DNA of 64,000 bases from Nocardioides alkalitolerans (GTDB taxonomy: Bacteria > Actinomycetota > Actinomycetes > Propionibacteriales > Nocardioidaceae). Made by a program: the position numbers and the translations under genes. Of this stretch, positions 39,516 through 50,112 are shown one piece after another. The stretch spans positions 558,001-622,000 of the forward strand of contig CP116227.1 in the NCBI GenBank assembly GCA_038184435.1, written 5' to 3'. The notes beneath the pieces are model-generated. The model ran no database searches, was not told where the DNA came from, and was given only the letters and a program-made list of their open reading frames with translations. Each line of letters begins with the position of its first letter. The stretch's first letter is position 1.

Positions 39516-39575
39516 ATGGGGCTGGGACGACCTTACAACCCCGCCAGGGCCGCGGCGAATCAGGTCGGCCCCGAT

Positions 39576-39606
39576 ATCGATGCCGGGCCCGGCGCCCGGC
39601 ATCGAT
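39576..39606. promoter_or_regulatory. 31-bp palindrome over the argS promoter
   Basis: ATCGATGCCGGGC (39576-39588) and its perfect 13-base complement (39594-39606) flank a 5-base centre. The right arm ends on the first base of the argS -10 box. If the mRNA is leaderless, the palindrome is never transcribed with argS and must act as DNA, e.g. an operator. Confidence 0.6.
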
Positions 39607-39611
39607 ACGCT
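39606..39611 (+). promoter_or_regulatory. -10 box TACGCT for leaderless argS operon
   Basis: TACGCT ends six bases before GTG 39618. No ribosome-binding site is present. Confidence 0.62.
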
Positions 39612-39617
39612 GGGTCG

Positions 39618-41300
39618 GTGACCCCCGAGCAGCTCTCCACGACCGTCCGCGACGCCCTGGTGGCGCTCGTCGCCGACGGTTCCCTCGCCCTGGCCGACGC
39701 CGACCTCCCGACGACGGTGACGATCGAGCGACCCCGCCAGAAGGGCCACGGCGACTACGCGACCAACGTCGCGCTCCAGCTCGCCAAGAAGGCGGGCACC
39801 AACCCGCGCGCCCTCGCGGGGCTCCTGAGCGAGCGGCTCGAGCGGGCCGCCGGTGTCGCCGGCATCGAGATCGCCGGGCCCGGCTTCCTCAACATCACGG
39901 TGGACGCCGGGGCCCAGGGGCAGGTCGCCGCCGACATCGTGGCCGCGGGCGCGACGTACGGGCGCTCGCACACGCTCGACGGCCTCACGGTCAACGTCGA
40001 GTTCATCTCCGCCAACCCCACCGGGCCGCTGCACCTGGGCCACACCCGCTGGGCCGTGCTCGGCGACGCGATCGGTCGCGTCCTCGACGCCGCCGGCGCC
40101 CAGGTCACGCGCGAGTTCTACATCAACGACCGCGGCGTGCAGATGAACCACTTCGCCGACTCGATCATCGCGGCGGCGCTGGGCCAGCCGGCCCCCGAGG
40201 ACGGGTACGCCGGGGCGTACGTCGCGGAGCTCGCCACGGCCGTCGAGGCGGCGCGGCCCGGGATCTTCGACCTGCCGCCCGACGAGCGCCGGGCGGCGGT
40301 GCGCGCCGAGGGGTACGCGCTCCAGCTGCGCGAGCAGCAGGAGACGCTCGAGGCGTTCCAGACGCACTTCGACGTGTGGTTCTCGGAGCTCTCCCTGCAC
40401 GAGTCGGGCTCGGTGCCCGAGACGCTGGCGCGCCTCAAGGACCTCGGCCACGTCTACGAGTCGGAGGGGGCGCTCTTCATGCGCACCACCGACTTCGGCG
40501 ACGACAAGGACCGCGTGCTCATCAAGTCGGACGGCGAGCTGACCTACTTCGCGTCCGACACGGCGTACTACCTGAACAAGCGGGCGCGCGGGTTCGACCG
40601 CTGCCTGTACCTGCTGGGCGCCGACCACCACGGGTACGTCAACCGCCTGCGCGCCATGGCCGCCTGCGTGGGCGACGACCCCGACCAGACCCTCGACGTG
40701 CTCATCGGCCAGCTCGTGAAGATCCTGCGCGACGGGGTCGAGGTGAAGCTGTCGAAGCGCAAGGGCACGATCGTCACCCTCAACGAGCTCGCCGACGAGA
40801 TCGGTGTCGACGCGCTGCGCTACTCGCTCGCGCGCTACCCGGCCGACTCGCCGCTGACGCTCGACATCGCCGAGATCACGCGGGCCTCCGCGGACAACCC
40901 GGTCTACTACGTGCAGTACGCGCACGCCCGCACCTGCCGGATGATCGCGAACGCCACGGACCTCGGCATGCGGCTGCCGGACGCCCTGGGCGACGACTTC
41001 GACGCGGCGCTGCTCTCCCACGAGCGCGAGGGCGAGCTGCTGCGCGCCCTCGCCGAGTTCCCGCGCGTCGTCGCGACCGCGGCCGAGCTGCGCGAGCCCC
41101 ACCGCATCGCGCGCTACCTCGAGGACACCGCGTCGGTGTTCAACAAGTGGTACGACACCAAGGAGTGCCGCATGCTGCCGCAGGGCGACGAGCCGGTCTC
41201 GCCGACGAACGAGGCGCGCCTCGTGCTGGCCCACGCCGTGCGCCAGGTCGTCGCGAACGGCCTCGGCCTGCTCGGCGTCTCCGCTCCCGAGAGGATGTGA
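39618..41300 (+). CDS. argS: Arginyl-tRNA synthetase
   Basis: 560 residues from GTG 39618, a start that fits both the leaderless promoter and the usual ArgS N-terminal additive domain (TPEQLSTTVRDALVAL). Class Ia signatures are SANPTGPLHLGHTRWAVLGD (HIGH) and VKLSKRKGTIV (KMSKS-like); the C-terminal anticodon-binding domain ends LGLLGVSAPERM. It charges tRNA-Arg; one such tRNA gene is divergent next to it. First gene of an operon with lysA and probably hom-thrC-thrB, as in other actinobacteria. Confidence 0.96.
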   Translation: MTPEQLSTTVRDALVALVADGSLALADADLPTTVTIERPRQKGHGDYATNVALQLAKKAGTNPRALAGLLSERLERAAGVAGIEIAGPGFLNITVDAGAQGQVAADIVAAGATYGRSHTLDGLTVNVEFISANPTGPLHLGHTRWAVLGDAIGRVLDAAGAQVTREFYINDRGVQMNHFADSIIAAALGQPAPEDGYAGAYVAELATAVEAARPGIFDLPPDERRAAVRAEGYALQLREQQETLEAFQTHFDVWFSELSLHESGSVPETLARLKDLGHVYESEGALFMRTTDFGDDKDRVLIKSDGELTYFASDTAYYLNKRARGFDRCLYLLGADHHGYVNRLRAMAACVGDDPDQTLDVLIGQLVKILRDGVEVKLSKRKGTIVTLNELADEIGVDALRYSLARYPADSPLTLDIAEITRASADNPVYYVQYAHARTCRMIANATDLGMRLPDALGDDFDAALLSHEREGELLRALAEFPRVVATAAELREPHRIARYLEDTASVFNKWYDTKECRMLPQGDEPVSPTNEARLVLAHAVRQVVANGLGLLGVSAPERM

Positions 41301-41304
41301 CGAG

Positions 41305-42717
41305 GTGGTCCGCGCCCACGAGGCCGGCTGGGCCCACGCCGAGGGTGCCCTGCGCGGCCCGGCCTGGCTCCGCGAGCCCGCCGACACGAACGCGCTCGTC
41401 GACCACCTGTGGTCGGCGAACGTCGCCAAGGACGCGTCCGGCGAGCTGACCGTGGCGGGCGTGCCGGTGTCGCGCATCGCCACCGAGCACGGCACGCCGG
41501 CGTACGTGCTGGACGAGGACGACTTCCGCGACCGCGCCCGGGCCTTCCGCGACGGCTTCGCCGGCTGGGACGTCTACTACGCGGGGAAGGCCTTCCTGTG
41601 CACCGCGGTCGCGCGCTGGGTGGCCGAGGAGGGGCTCTGCCTCGACGTCTGCTCCGAGGGCGAGCTGGCCGTCGCCCTGCGGGCGGGCGTCGACCCGGCG
41701 CGGATCGGGTTCCACGGCAACAACAAGTCGGTGCGGGCCCTCCGGCGCGCGCTCGAGGTCGGCGTGGGCCGCATCATCGTCGACTCGTTCCACGAGATCG
41801 AGCGGCTCACGGAGCTGACGGCGGGCGCCGAGCGCCGCGCCCCGGTGATGATCCGGGTGACCGCCGGCGTCGAGGCCCACACGCACGAGTACATCGCCAC
41901 GGCCCACGAGGACCAGAAGTTCGGCTTCTCGATCACGTCCGGCGACGCCCTGGAGGCGGCGCGGCGGGTCCTGGCCGCCGACGGTCTGGAGCTGCGCGGG
42001 CTGCACAGCCACATCGGCAGCCAGATCTTCGACTCCGCCGGGTTCGAGGTCGCGGCGAAGCGGGTGCTGGCGCTCCACGCCCGCGTGGCCGCCGAGCTGG
42101 GCCACACCATGCCCGAGACGGACCTCGGCGGCGGGTTCGGCATCGCCTACACCACGCAGGACGACCCCTCGACCCCCGCGGTGCTCGCGGCCGAGATGCG
42201 GGCGATCGTGGAGCACGAGTGCCGGGGGCTCGGGATCGCCGTGCCCCACCTCTCCATCGAGCCCGGCCGGGCGATCGTCGGTCCGTCCACCTTCACGCTC
42301 TACGAGGTCGGCACCGTCAAGGCCGTCGCGCTCGACGGTGGCGCGAGCCGCACGTACGTCTCCGTCGACGGGGGCATGAGCGACAACATCCGCACGGCCC
42401 TGTACGACGCGGACTACTCCTGCACCCTCGCCTCGCGCAGCTCGGACGCGGCGCCGGAGCTCGCCCGCGTCGTCGGTCACCACTGCGAGGCCGGCGACAT
42501 CGTGGTCAAGGACGAGTTCCTGCCCGCCGACGTGGCGCCGGGCGACCTGCTGGCCGTGCCCGCGACGGGCGCCTACTGCCGGTCGATGGCGTCCAACTAC
42601 AACCACGCGCTGCGGCCGCCCGTGATCGCCGTGCGCGACGGCGAGAGCCGCGTCGTCGTGCGCCGCGAGACGCTCGACGACCTCCTGGCCACCGACGTCG
42701 GCGGGTCCGAGGCGTGA
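41305..42717 (+). CDS. lysA: Diaminopimelate decarboxylase
   Basis: 470 residues from GTG 41305, four bases after argS. A fold-III PLP enzyme: the Schiff-base Lys is in VYYAGKAFLC, followed by HGNNKS, GLHSHIGSQIF, DLGGGFGIAY, EPGRAIVG and, for the other subunit's active site, CESGD-like CEAGD and YNHALRPP. It converts meso-diaminopimelate to lysine. The N-terminal 35 residues before the conserved part are typical of the actinobacterial form. Confidence 0.96.
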   Translation: MVRAHEAGWAHAEGALRGPAWLREPADTNALVDHLWSANVAKDASGELTVAGVPVSRIATEHGTPAYVLDEDDFRDRARAFRDGFAGWDVYYAGKAFLCTAVARWVAEEGLCLDVCSEGELAVALRAGVDPARIGFHGNNKSVRALRRALEVGVGRIIVDSFHEIERLTELTAGAERRAPVMIRVTAGVEAHTHEYIATAHEDQKFGFSITSGDALEAARRVLAADGLELRGLHSHIGSQIFDSAGFEVAAKRVLALHARVAAELGHTMPETDLGGGFGIAYTTQDDPSTPAVLAAEMRAIVEHECRGLGIAVPHLSIEPGRAIVGPSTFTLYEVGTVKAVALDGGASRTYVSVDGGMSDNIRTALYDADYSCTLASRSSDAAPELARVVGHHCEAGDIVVKDEFLPADVAPGDLLAVPATGAYCRSMASNYNHALRPPVIAVRDGESRVVVRRETLDDLLATDVGGSEA

Positions 42718-42721
42718 GCCG

Positions 42722-42782
42722 GCACGGGCCCGATCCCGTGCGGGGGGCTCGGGCCGGATACGGTGCGGGGACTCCCCGCACC
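42722..42782 (+). terminator. Two hairpins between lysA and hom
   Basis: GCACGGG/CCCGTGC (42722-42741, loop 6) begins five bases after the lysA stop; GGTGCGGGG/CCCCGCACC (42762-42782, loop 3) follows, overlapping a TACGGT -10-like box at 42759-42764. They could attenuate read-through or mark a separate start for hom-thrC-thrB. Confidence 0.4.
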
Positions 42783-42889
42783 CTCGAGGCCGTCATCGAG
42801 ACCGCCGCCGAGGCGGTCGCGGGGCCCTCCCCGAGCGAGCCACCCCGGCGCCGCGGGCCGTCCGGCCGGCGGTGGAAAGGTTGAGAACG

Positions 42890-44194
42890 ATGCAGACCAA
42901 GGACGCCCTCCGCGTCGCCGTGCTCGGCTGCGGGTCGGTCGGCTCGCAGGTCGTGCGCCTGCTGACCGAGCAGGCCGACGACCTCGCGATGCGCGCCGGT
43001 GTCCCCCTGGAGCTCGTCGGGGTCGCCGTGCGGCGTCTCGACGCCCCGCGTGACGTCGACGTCCCGAGCCACCTCCTCACGACCGACGCGACCGCGCTCG
43101 TCACGAGCGGCGTCGACCTCGTGGTCGAGGTCATCGGCGGCATCGAGCCGGCGCGCTCGCTGATCCTGGCGGCGCTCGAGAGCGGCGCGTCGGTGGTGAC
43201 CGCCAACAAGGCGCTGCTCGCCGAGGACGGCGCGACGCTCTTCGAGGCCGCCGAGAAGGCGGGCCGCGACCTCTACTACGAGGCCGCCGTCGCCGGGGCC
43301 ATCCCGATCATCCGGCCGCTGCGGGAGTCGCTCGTCGGTGACACCGTCACCCGGGTGCTCGGCATCGTGAACGGCACGACGAACTACATCCTCGACAAGA
43401 TGGACAGCTCGGGCGCCGGGTTCGCCGACGCGCTCGGGGAGGCGCAGGAGCTCGGGTACGCCGAGGCCGACCCCACCGCGGACGTCGAGGGCTTCGACGC
43501 CGCGGCCAAGGCCGCGATCCTGGCGTCGCTGGCGTTCCACACGCGGGTCACCGCGGCCGACGTCCACCGCGAGGGCATCAGCGACGTGACGGCGGCGGAC
43601 GTGCGCTCGGCCGCAGACATGGGCGCCGTGGTCAAGCTGCTCGCGATCTGCGAGCTGCGGGACGGTCCCGACGGGCAGGCGGTCTCCGCCCGGGTGCACC
43701 CCGCGATGATCCCGCGCAGCCACCCGCTCGCGTCGGTCCGCGAGGCCTACAACGCGGTCTTCGTCGAGTCGGAGGCCGCCGGGCGGCTCATGTTCTACGG
43801 TCCGGGCGCCGGCGGTGCGCCGACCGCCTCGGCCGTGCTGGGCGACCTCGTCACGATCGCCCGCCACCACCGTGCGGGCACGCGCGGCGCGGGGGAGTCG
43901 GCGTACACGGCGCGGCCGGTGCTCCCGATGGGGGACACCCTCACGCGCTACCACGTCGCGATCGACGTCGAGGACCGCGCCGGTGTGCTGGCGCTCGTCG
44001 CTACGGCCTTCGCCGAGCACGGCGTCTCGATCCAGACGGTCCGCCAGGAGGGCCGCGGCGCCGACGCGCAGCTGGTCGTCGTCTCGCACCGGGCCACGGA
44101 CGCCCAGCTCGCCGCCACGGTGGCACACCTGCAGCAGATGGACATCGTCCGCGAGGTCACCTCGGTGATGCGCGTGGAGGGGGAGACGGAATGA
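42890..44194 (+). CDS. hom: Homoserine dehydrogenase
   Basis: 434 residues from ATG 42890 (GTG 42872 is in frame but upstream of the conserved start). NAD(P) motif VAVLGCGSVGSQVV, the family signature GYAEADPTADVEGFDAAAKAAILA with the catalytic Lys, and a C-terminal ACT domain (YHVAIDVEDRAGVLALVATAFAEH) for threonine feedback. It reduces aspartate semialdehyde to homoserine. The stop overlaps thrC as ATGA. Confidence 0.96.
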   Translation: MQTKDALRVAVLGCGSVGSQVVRLLTEQADDLAMRAGVPLELVGVAVRRLDAPRDVDVPSHLLTTDATALVTSGVDLVVEVIGGIEPARSLILAALESGASVVTANKALLAEDGATLFEAAEKAGRDLYYEAAVAGAIPIIRPLRESLVGDTVTRVLGIVNGTTNYILDKMDSSGAGFADALGEAQELGYAEADPTADVEGFDAAAKAAILASLAFHTRVTAADVHREGISDVTAADVRSAADMGAVVKLLAICELRDGPDGQAVSARVHPAMIPRSHPLASVREAYNAVFVESEAAGRLMFYGPGAGGAPTASAVLGDLVTIARHHRAGTRGAGESAYTARPVLPMGDTLTRYHVAIDVEDRAGVLALVATAFAEHGVSIQTVRQEGRGADAQLVVVSHRATDAQLAATVAHLQQMDIVREVTSVMRVEGETE

Positions 44195-45270
44195 GCACCA
44201 CGACCGCGCGCCCGCAGTGGCGTGGAGTGATCGACGAGTACCGCGAGCTGCTCGACCTGCCCGCCGGGCTGCCCGCGGTGACGCTGCGCGAGGGCGGCAC
44301 CCCGCTCGTGCGCTCCGGCTGGCTGTCGGGCCTCACCGGGGCCGAGGTCTGGCTCAAGGTCGAGGGCAACAACCCGACCGGGTCCTTCAAGGACCGCGGC
44401 ATGACGGCGGCGATCTCGCTGGCGAAGCACGAGGGCGCCCGCGCCGTCGTCTGCGCCTCGACCGGCAACACGTCGGCCGCGATGGCGGCCTACGCCGCCC
44501 ACTGCGGCCTCACGCCGCTCGTGCTCGTGCCCGAGGGCAAGATCGCGGCCGGCAAGATGGCGCAGGCCATCATGCACGGCGCGCAGGTGCTCATGGTGCG
44601 CGGCAACTTCGACGACTGCCTGACGCTGGCGCGGCAGCTCGCGGACTCCTACCCGGTGGCGCTCGTGAACTCCGTCAACCCGGCGCGGCTCGAGGGCCAG
44701 AAGACCGCCGCCTTCGAGATCGTCGACTTCCTCGGCGACGCTCCCGACGTGCACGTGCTGCCGGTCGGCAACGCCGGCAACATCTCGGCGTACTGGCTCG
44801 GCTACACCCAGTACGCCGCGGCCGGCCACGCCACGCGCCGTCCGGTGATGCGCGGGTTCCAGGCCGCCGGCGCGGCCCCGCTCGTCAACGGCGCCCCGGT
44901 GGCGGACCCGGAGACGAAGGCGACCGCGATCCGCATCGGCAACCCGGCCTCGTGGAAGCTGGCCGTGGCCGCCGCCGAGGAGTCGGGCGGCCGGTTCCGT
45001 GCCGTGACCGACGAGCAGATCCTCGGTGCCCAGCGCGAGCTCGCGCGGCGCGACGGCGTGTTCGTCGAGCCTGCCTCCGCGACCGGTGTCGCCGGCCTGC
45101 TCGACGACCTCGACCGCGGGGAGTCCTACGCGGGGCTCACCGTCGCGGTGACGGTCACGGGACACGGGCTCAAGGACACGGTGACCGCGCTCGAAGGTCT
45201 CGGCGACGTCGTGGACTCCGTGGTCGACGCCGACGTGGCCGACGTGGCGCGCGCAGCCGGGCTCGCCTGA
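44191..45270 (+). CDS. thrC: Threonine synthase
   Basis: 359 residues. PLP-dependent type II fold: the Schiff-base Lys is in NPTGSFKDRGMTAA, phosphate-binding Gly-rich loop in PVGNAGNISAYW, and STGNTSAAMAAYAAHCGL in between. It makes threonine from O-phosphohomoserine. Start overlaps hom; the stop is one base before thrB, so hom-thrC-thrB are translationally coupled. Confidence 0.96.
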   Translation: MSTTTARPQWRGVIDEYRELLDLPAGLPAVTLREGGTPLVRSGWLSGLTGAEVWLKVEGNNPTGSFKDRGMTAAISLAKHEGARAVVCASTGNTSAAMAAYAAHCGLTPLVLVPEGKIAAGKMAQAIMHGAQVLMVRGNFDDCLTLARQLADSYPVALVNSVNPARLEGQKTAAFEIVDFLGDAPDVHVLPVGNAGNISAYWLGYTQYAAAGHATRRPVMRGFQAAGAAPLVNGAPVADPETKATAIRIGNPASWKLAVAAAEESGGRFRAVTDEQILGAQRELARRDGVFVEPASATGVAGLLDDLDRGESYAGLTVAVTVTGHGLKDTVTALEGLGDVVDSVVDADVADVARAAGLA

Positions 45271-45271
45271 C

Positions 45272-46279
45272 GTGGGGGCCATCGACGCCCCGCTGGACCG
45301 CACGGACCCGGGTGCCGCCTTCGTGCAGGGGCCGGTCTCGGTCTCGGTGCCGGCGACCTCGGCGAACCTCGGTCCCGGCTACGACACCCTCGGCCTGGCG
45401 CTCGCCCTGCGCGACGTGCTGACCGGCGAGGTGATCGCGCCGGCCGACGGCACACCGGCGCGGGTCGAGGTGGAGGTGGTCGGCGAGGGTGCCGGCGACG
45501 TGCCCCTCGACGAGTCCCACCTCGTCGTGCGCGCGATGCGCTGCGCCTTCGAGCAGATGGGGCTGGCGCAGCCCAGCCTGCGCCTGCGGTGCGAGAACGT
45601 GCTGCCCCACAGCCGGGGCCTGGGGTCCTCCTCGGCCGCGATCGTCGGCGGCCTGGCGCTCGCGCGCGCCCTCGTCGCCGACGGCGCCCAGCGGCTCGAC
45701 GACACCGACCTGTTCACCCTCGCGGCCCGGCTCGAGGGCCACCCCGACAACGTCGCCCCCGCGGTCTTCGGCGGGTTCACGGTCTCGGGCTCGGAGGGCG
45801 GCACGTTCTTCGCGGTGCCCTCGCCGGTCGCCGCCGGCGTCTCCGCCGTCGTCTTCGTGCCCGACGAGCCGGTGTCGACGGAGGTCGCCCGCGGTCTGCT
45901 GCCGGCGACGGTGCCGCACGCCGACGCCGCCGCCAACGCGGCACGGGTCGCGCTCCTCGTGCTGGCGCTCGCCCAGCGCCCGGAGCTGCTGCCGGCCGCC
46001 ACGCGGGACTACCTCCACCAGGACTACCGCGCCTCGGCCATGCCGCGCAGCGCCGAGCTCGTGCGGTCCCTCCGTGCCGACGGGGTGGCGGCGGTCATCT
46101 CGGGCGCCGGCCCCACGGTGCTGGCGTTCGTCGGGGACGCGGACCCCGACGACCACGTCGAGTCGCCCGCCGACGCGCGGCGCGCGCTCACGAGCGCGGA
46201 GGCGCTGCTCGCGCGGTGCCCCGACGGGTGGCGCGCCCACCACCTCGCGGTCGATCCGCGGGGTGTGGTGGTACGGTAA
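45272..46279 (+). CDS. thrB: Homoserine kinase
   Basis: 335 residues from GTG 45272. GHMP kinase: VPATSANLGPGYDTLGLAL at the N-terminus, the ATP loop LPHSRGLGSSSAAIVGGLALA, and ISGAGPTVLAF near the C-terminus. It phosphorylates homoserine for ThrC. Last gene of the threonine block; the stop codon overlaps a possible rho promoter. Confidence 0.95.
   Translation: MGAIDAPLDRTDPGAAFVQGPVSVSVPATSANLGPGYDTLGLALALRDVLTGEVIAPADGTPARVEVEVVGEGAGDVPLDESHLVVRAMRCAFEQMGLAQPSLRLRCENVLPHSRGLGSSSAAIVGGLALARALVADGAQRLDDTDLFTLAARLEGHPDNVAPAVFGGFTVSGSEGGTFFAVPSPVAAGVSAVVFVPDEPVSTEVARGLLPATVPHADAAANAARVALLVLALAQRPELLPAATRDYLHQDYRASAMPRSAELVRSLRADGVAAVISGAGPTVLAFVGDADPDDHVESPADARRALTSAEALLARCPDGWRAHHLAVDPRGVVVR
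46272..46277 (+). promoter_or_regulatory. Possible -10 box (TACGGT) for rho
   Basis: TACGGT at the end of thrB is the only TAnnnT box noted near the thrB-rho junction. It would give a leader of about 220 bases, with a CGATCGG/CCGATCG hairpin near its 5' end and a C-rich, G-poor stretch (about 46345-46400) resembling a Rho-loading site. No good -35 was found. Confidence 0.3.
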
Positions 46280-46505
46280 CCAGCGCGTCACCGATCGGTC
46301 TGCTCCGATCGTGCGGCGCGGCGCCCACCGGGATCATCCCGCGCGGTGCAACCTCCTCCACGTCCCCGACGCGGATCCACTCCTGCCCGTCCGGCTCGCC
46401 CGCGAGCCGTGACGGGTCGGCCCTGCGGCGTGGAGGCCATGACCCCAGCTGGCGGTGCGGACCGCGCGTTCTCCGCCCAGCGCACAAACGTGGGAAGGAC
46501 CTCAC

Positions 46506-48548
<2,043 letters not shown>

Positions 48549-48578
48549 GCCCCGCCCACGGGCGCTCACCCACCCGTC

Positions 48579-48625
48579 GCCACCGGGGGAACACACGGAT
48601 TGGTCTCCGTGTTGACCCCGGTGGC
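48579..48625 (+). terminator. Terminator between rho and rpmE
   Basis: GCCACCGGGG pairs with CCCCGGTGGC, and inner AACAC.CGGA/TCCGTGTT pairing fills most of the 47 bases. It follows the rho stop by 30 bases. TTGACC in its right arm is a candidate -35 for rpmE. Confidence 0.55.
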
Positions 48626-48703
48626 ACAATCCATCGCTGGCTCCGGTTCACGGCCTCCCACCGGGGGAGGACGACCCGGCGGCCGAGGAGAAGAGGACAC
48701 ATC

Positions 48704-48928
48704 ATGCAGAAGGACATCCACCCCGACTACGTCGTCACCCAGGTCACCTGCACCTGTGGCGCGAAGTTCGAGACCCGCAGCACCGCGACGTCCGGCTCGA
48801 TCCACGCCGACGTGTGCTCGCAGTGCCACCCGTTCTACACGGGCAAGCAGAAGATCCTCGACACCGGCGGCCGCGTGGCCCGCTTCGAAGCGCGCTACGC
48901 GAAGGCTGGCGCGGCCAAGAAGAACTGA
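48704..48928 (+). CDS. rpmE: 50S ribosomal protein L31, zinc-binding form
   Basis: 74 residues. MQKDIHPDYVVTQVTCTCGAKFETRST is the standard L31 start. Four cysteines (Cys16, Cys18, Cys37, Cys40; CTC and CSQC) form the zinc site of the type A, zinc-replete paralogue. A strong GGAGAAGAGG region precedes ATG 48704. It sits between rho and prfA as in other actinobacteria. Confidence 0.96.
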   Translation: MQKDIHPDYVVTQVTCTCGAKFETRSTATSGSIHADVCSQCHPFYTGKQKILDTGGRVARFEARYAKAGAAKKN

Positions 48929-48937
48929 GGCCCGTCT

Positions 48938-48990
48938 CAGCGCCGGCTGGCTCCTCTCGGTCTCCATGTCGAGGGAGCCAGCCGGCGCTG
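48938..48990 (+). terminator. Terminator after rpmE
   Basis: A 17-base perfect stem (48938-48954 with 48974-48990) around a 19-base loop, ten bases past the rpmE stop, followed by a short T-rich stretch. Confidence 0.75.
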
Positions 48991-49026
48991 TGCATTTCCC
49001 GCCCCTGAACCGATCGAGGAGCCCCC

Positions 49027-50112
49027 GTGTTCGAGGCCGTCGAGGCCCTGGCCGCCGAGCAGGCCGAGCTCGAGCGCACCCTGGCCGACCCGTCGCTGCA
49101 CGCCGACCAGGCGGCGGCCAAGCGCGTCAACCAGCGGTACGCCGAGGTCAGCGCCGTCGTCCGCACCTGGCGCGAGTGGCAGGACCTGGGGGACGACCTC
49201 GGTGCCGCCCGTGAGCTGAGCGCGGACGACGAGGCATTCGCCGCGGAGGCCGAGGAGCTCGCCGTACGCCGCGAGGAGGCCGCCGAGCGCCTCCGGCGGC
49301 TGCTGGTGCCCCGGGACCCGGCGGACGGCAAGGACGCGCTGCTGGAGCTCAAGTCGGGGGAGGGCGGCGAGGAGTCGGCGCTGTTCGCCGGCGACCTCCT
49401 CCGGATGTACGCCCGGTACGCCGAGCGCCAGGGGTGGACTACCGAGGTGCTCGACGCGACGCCGTCCGACCTCGGGGGCTACAAGTCCGTCACCGTCGCG
49501 GTGAAGGCGAAGGGCACGCCCGAGCCGGGGACGGCGCCGTACGCGCTCCTGAAGTTCGAGGGCGGGGTGCACCGGGTGCAGCGGGTGCCCGTGACGGAGT
49601 CCCAGGGTCGTGTGCACACGAGTGCCGCGGGCGTGCTGGTGCTGCCCGAGGCCGAGCAGGTGGACGTCAGCATCGACGAGAACGACCTGCGGATCGACGT
49701 CTTCCGCAGCTCGGGCCCCGGCGGCCAGAGCGTCAACACGACGGACTCCGCCGTGCGGATCACCCACGTGCCCTCGGGCATCGTGGTGAGCTGCCAGAAC
49801 GAGAAGAGCCAGCTGCAGAACAAGGAGCAGGCGCTGCGCATCCTCCGCGCCCGGCTCCTCGCCGCGGCGCAGGAGGCAGCGGCCGCGGAGGCCAGCGACG
49901 CCCGACGTTCCCAGGTGCGCACCGTGGACCGCTCCGAGCGCATCCGCACCTACAACTACCCGGAGAACCGGATCTCCGACCACCGCACGGGCTACAAGGC
50001 CTACAACCTCGACGCCGTGCTCGACGGCGACCTCGGCCCCGTCGTCGGGTCCGCCGTCGACGCCGACCTCGAGGCGCGGCTGGCGTCGGTCGAGGCGGGT
50101 CCGGCCCGGTGA
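49027..50112 (+). CDS. prfA: Peptide chain release factor 1
   Basis: 361 residues from GTG 49027 (RBS GAGGAG). The peptidyl-hydrolysis motif GGQ is in SSGPGGQSVNTTDSAVRITH. The codon-recognition region holds HRVQRVPVTESQGRVHTS, with the PVT-type tripeptide expected for RF1. It reads UAA and UAG. The stop overlaps the start of prmC, the methyltransferase that modifies the GGQ glutamine. Confidence 0.96.
   Translation: MFEAVEALAAEQAELERTLADPSLHADQAAAKRVNQRYAEVSAVVRTWREWQDLGDDLGAARELSADDEAFAAEAEELAVRREEAAERLRRLLVPRDPADGKDALLELKSGEGGEESALFAGDLLRMYARYAERQGWTTEVLDATPSDLGGYKSVTVAVKAKGTPEPGTAPYALLKFEGGVHRVQRVPVTESQGRVHTSAAGVLVLPEAEQVDVSIDENDLRIDVFRSSGPGGQSVNTTDSAVRITHVPSGIVVSCQNEKSQLQNKEQALRILRARLLAAAQEAAAAEASDARRSQVRTVDRSERIRTYNYPENRISDHRTGYKAYNLDAVLDGDLGPVVGSAVDADLEARLASVEAGPAR

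Noticed and set aside
39363..39617. N-terminal extension of argS (reading GRIRTCDSW...)
   Set aside because: This stretch is the translated antisense of tRNA-Arg, a well-known false extension. The start at GTG 39618 is supported by the promoter box.
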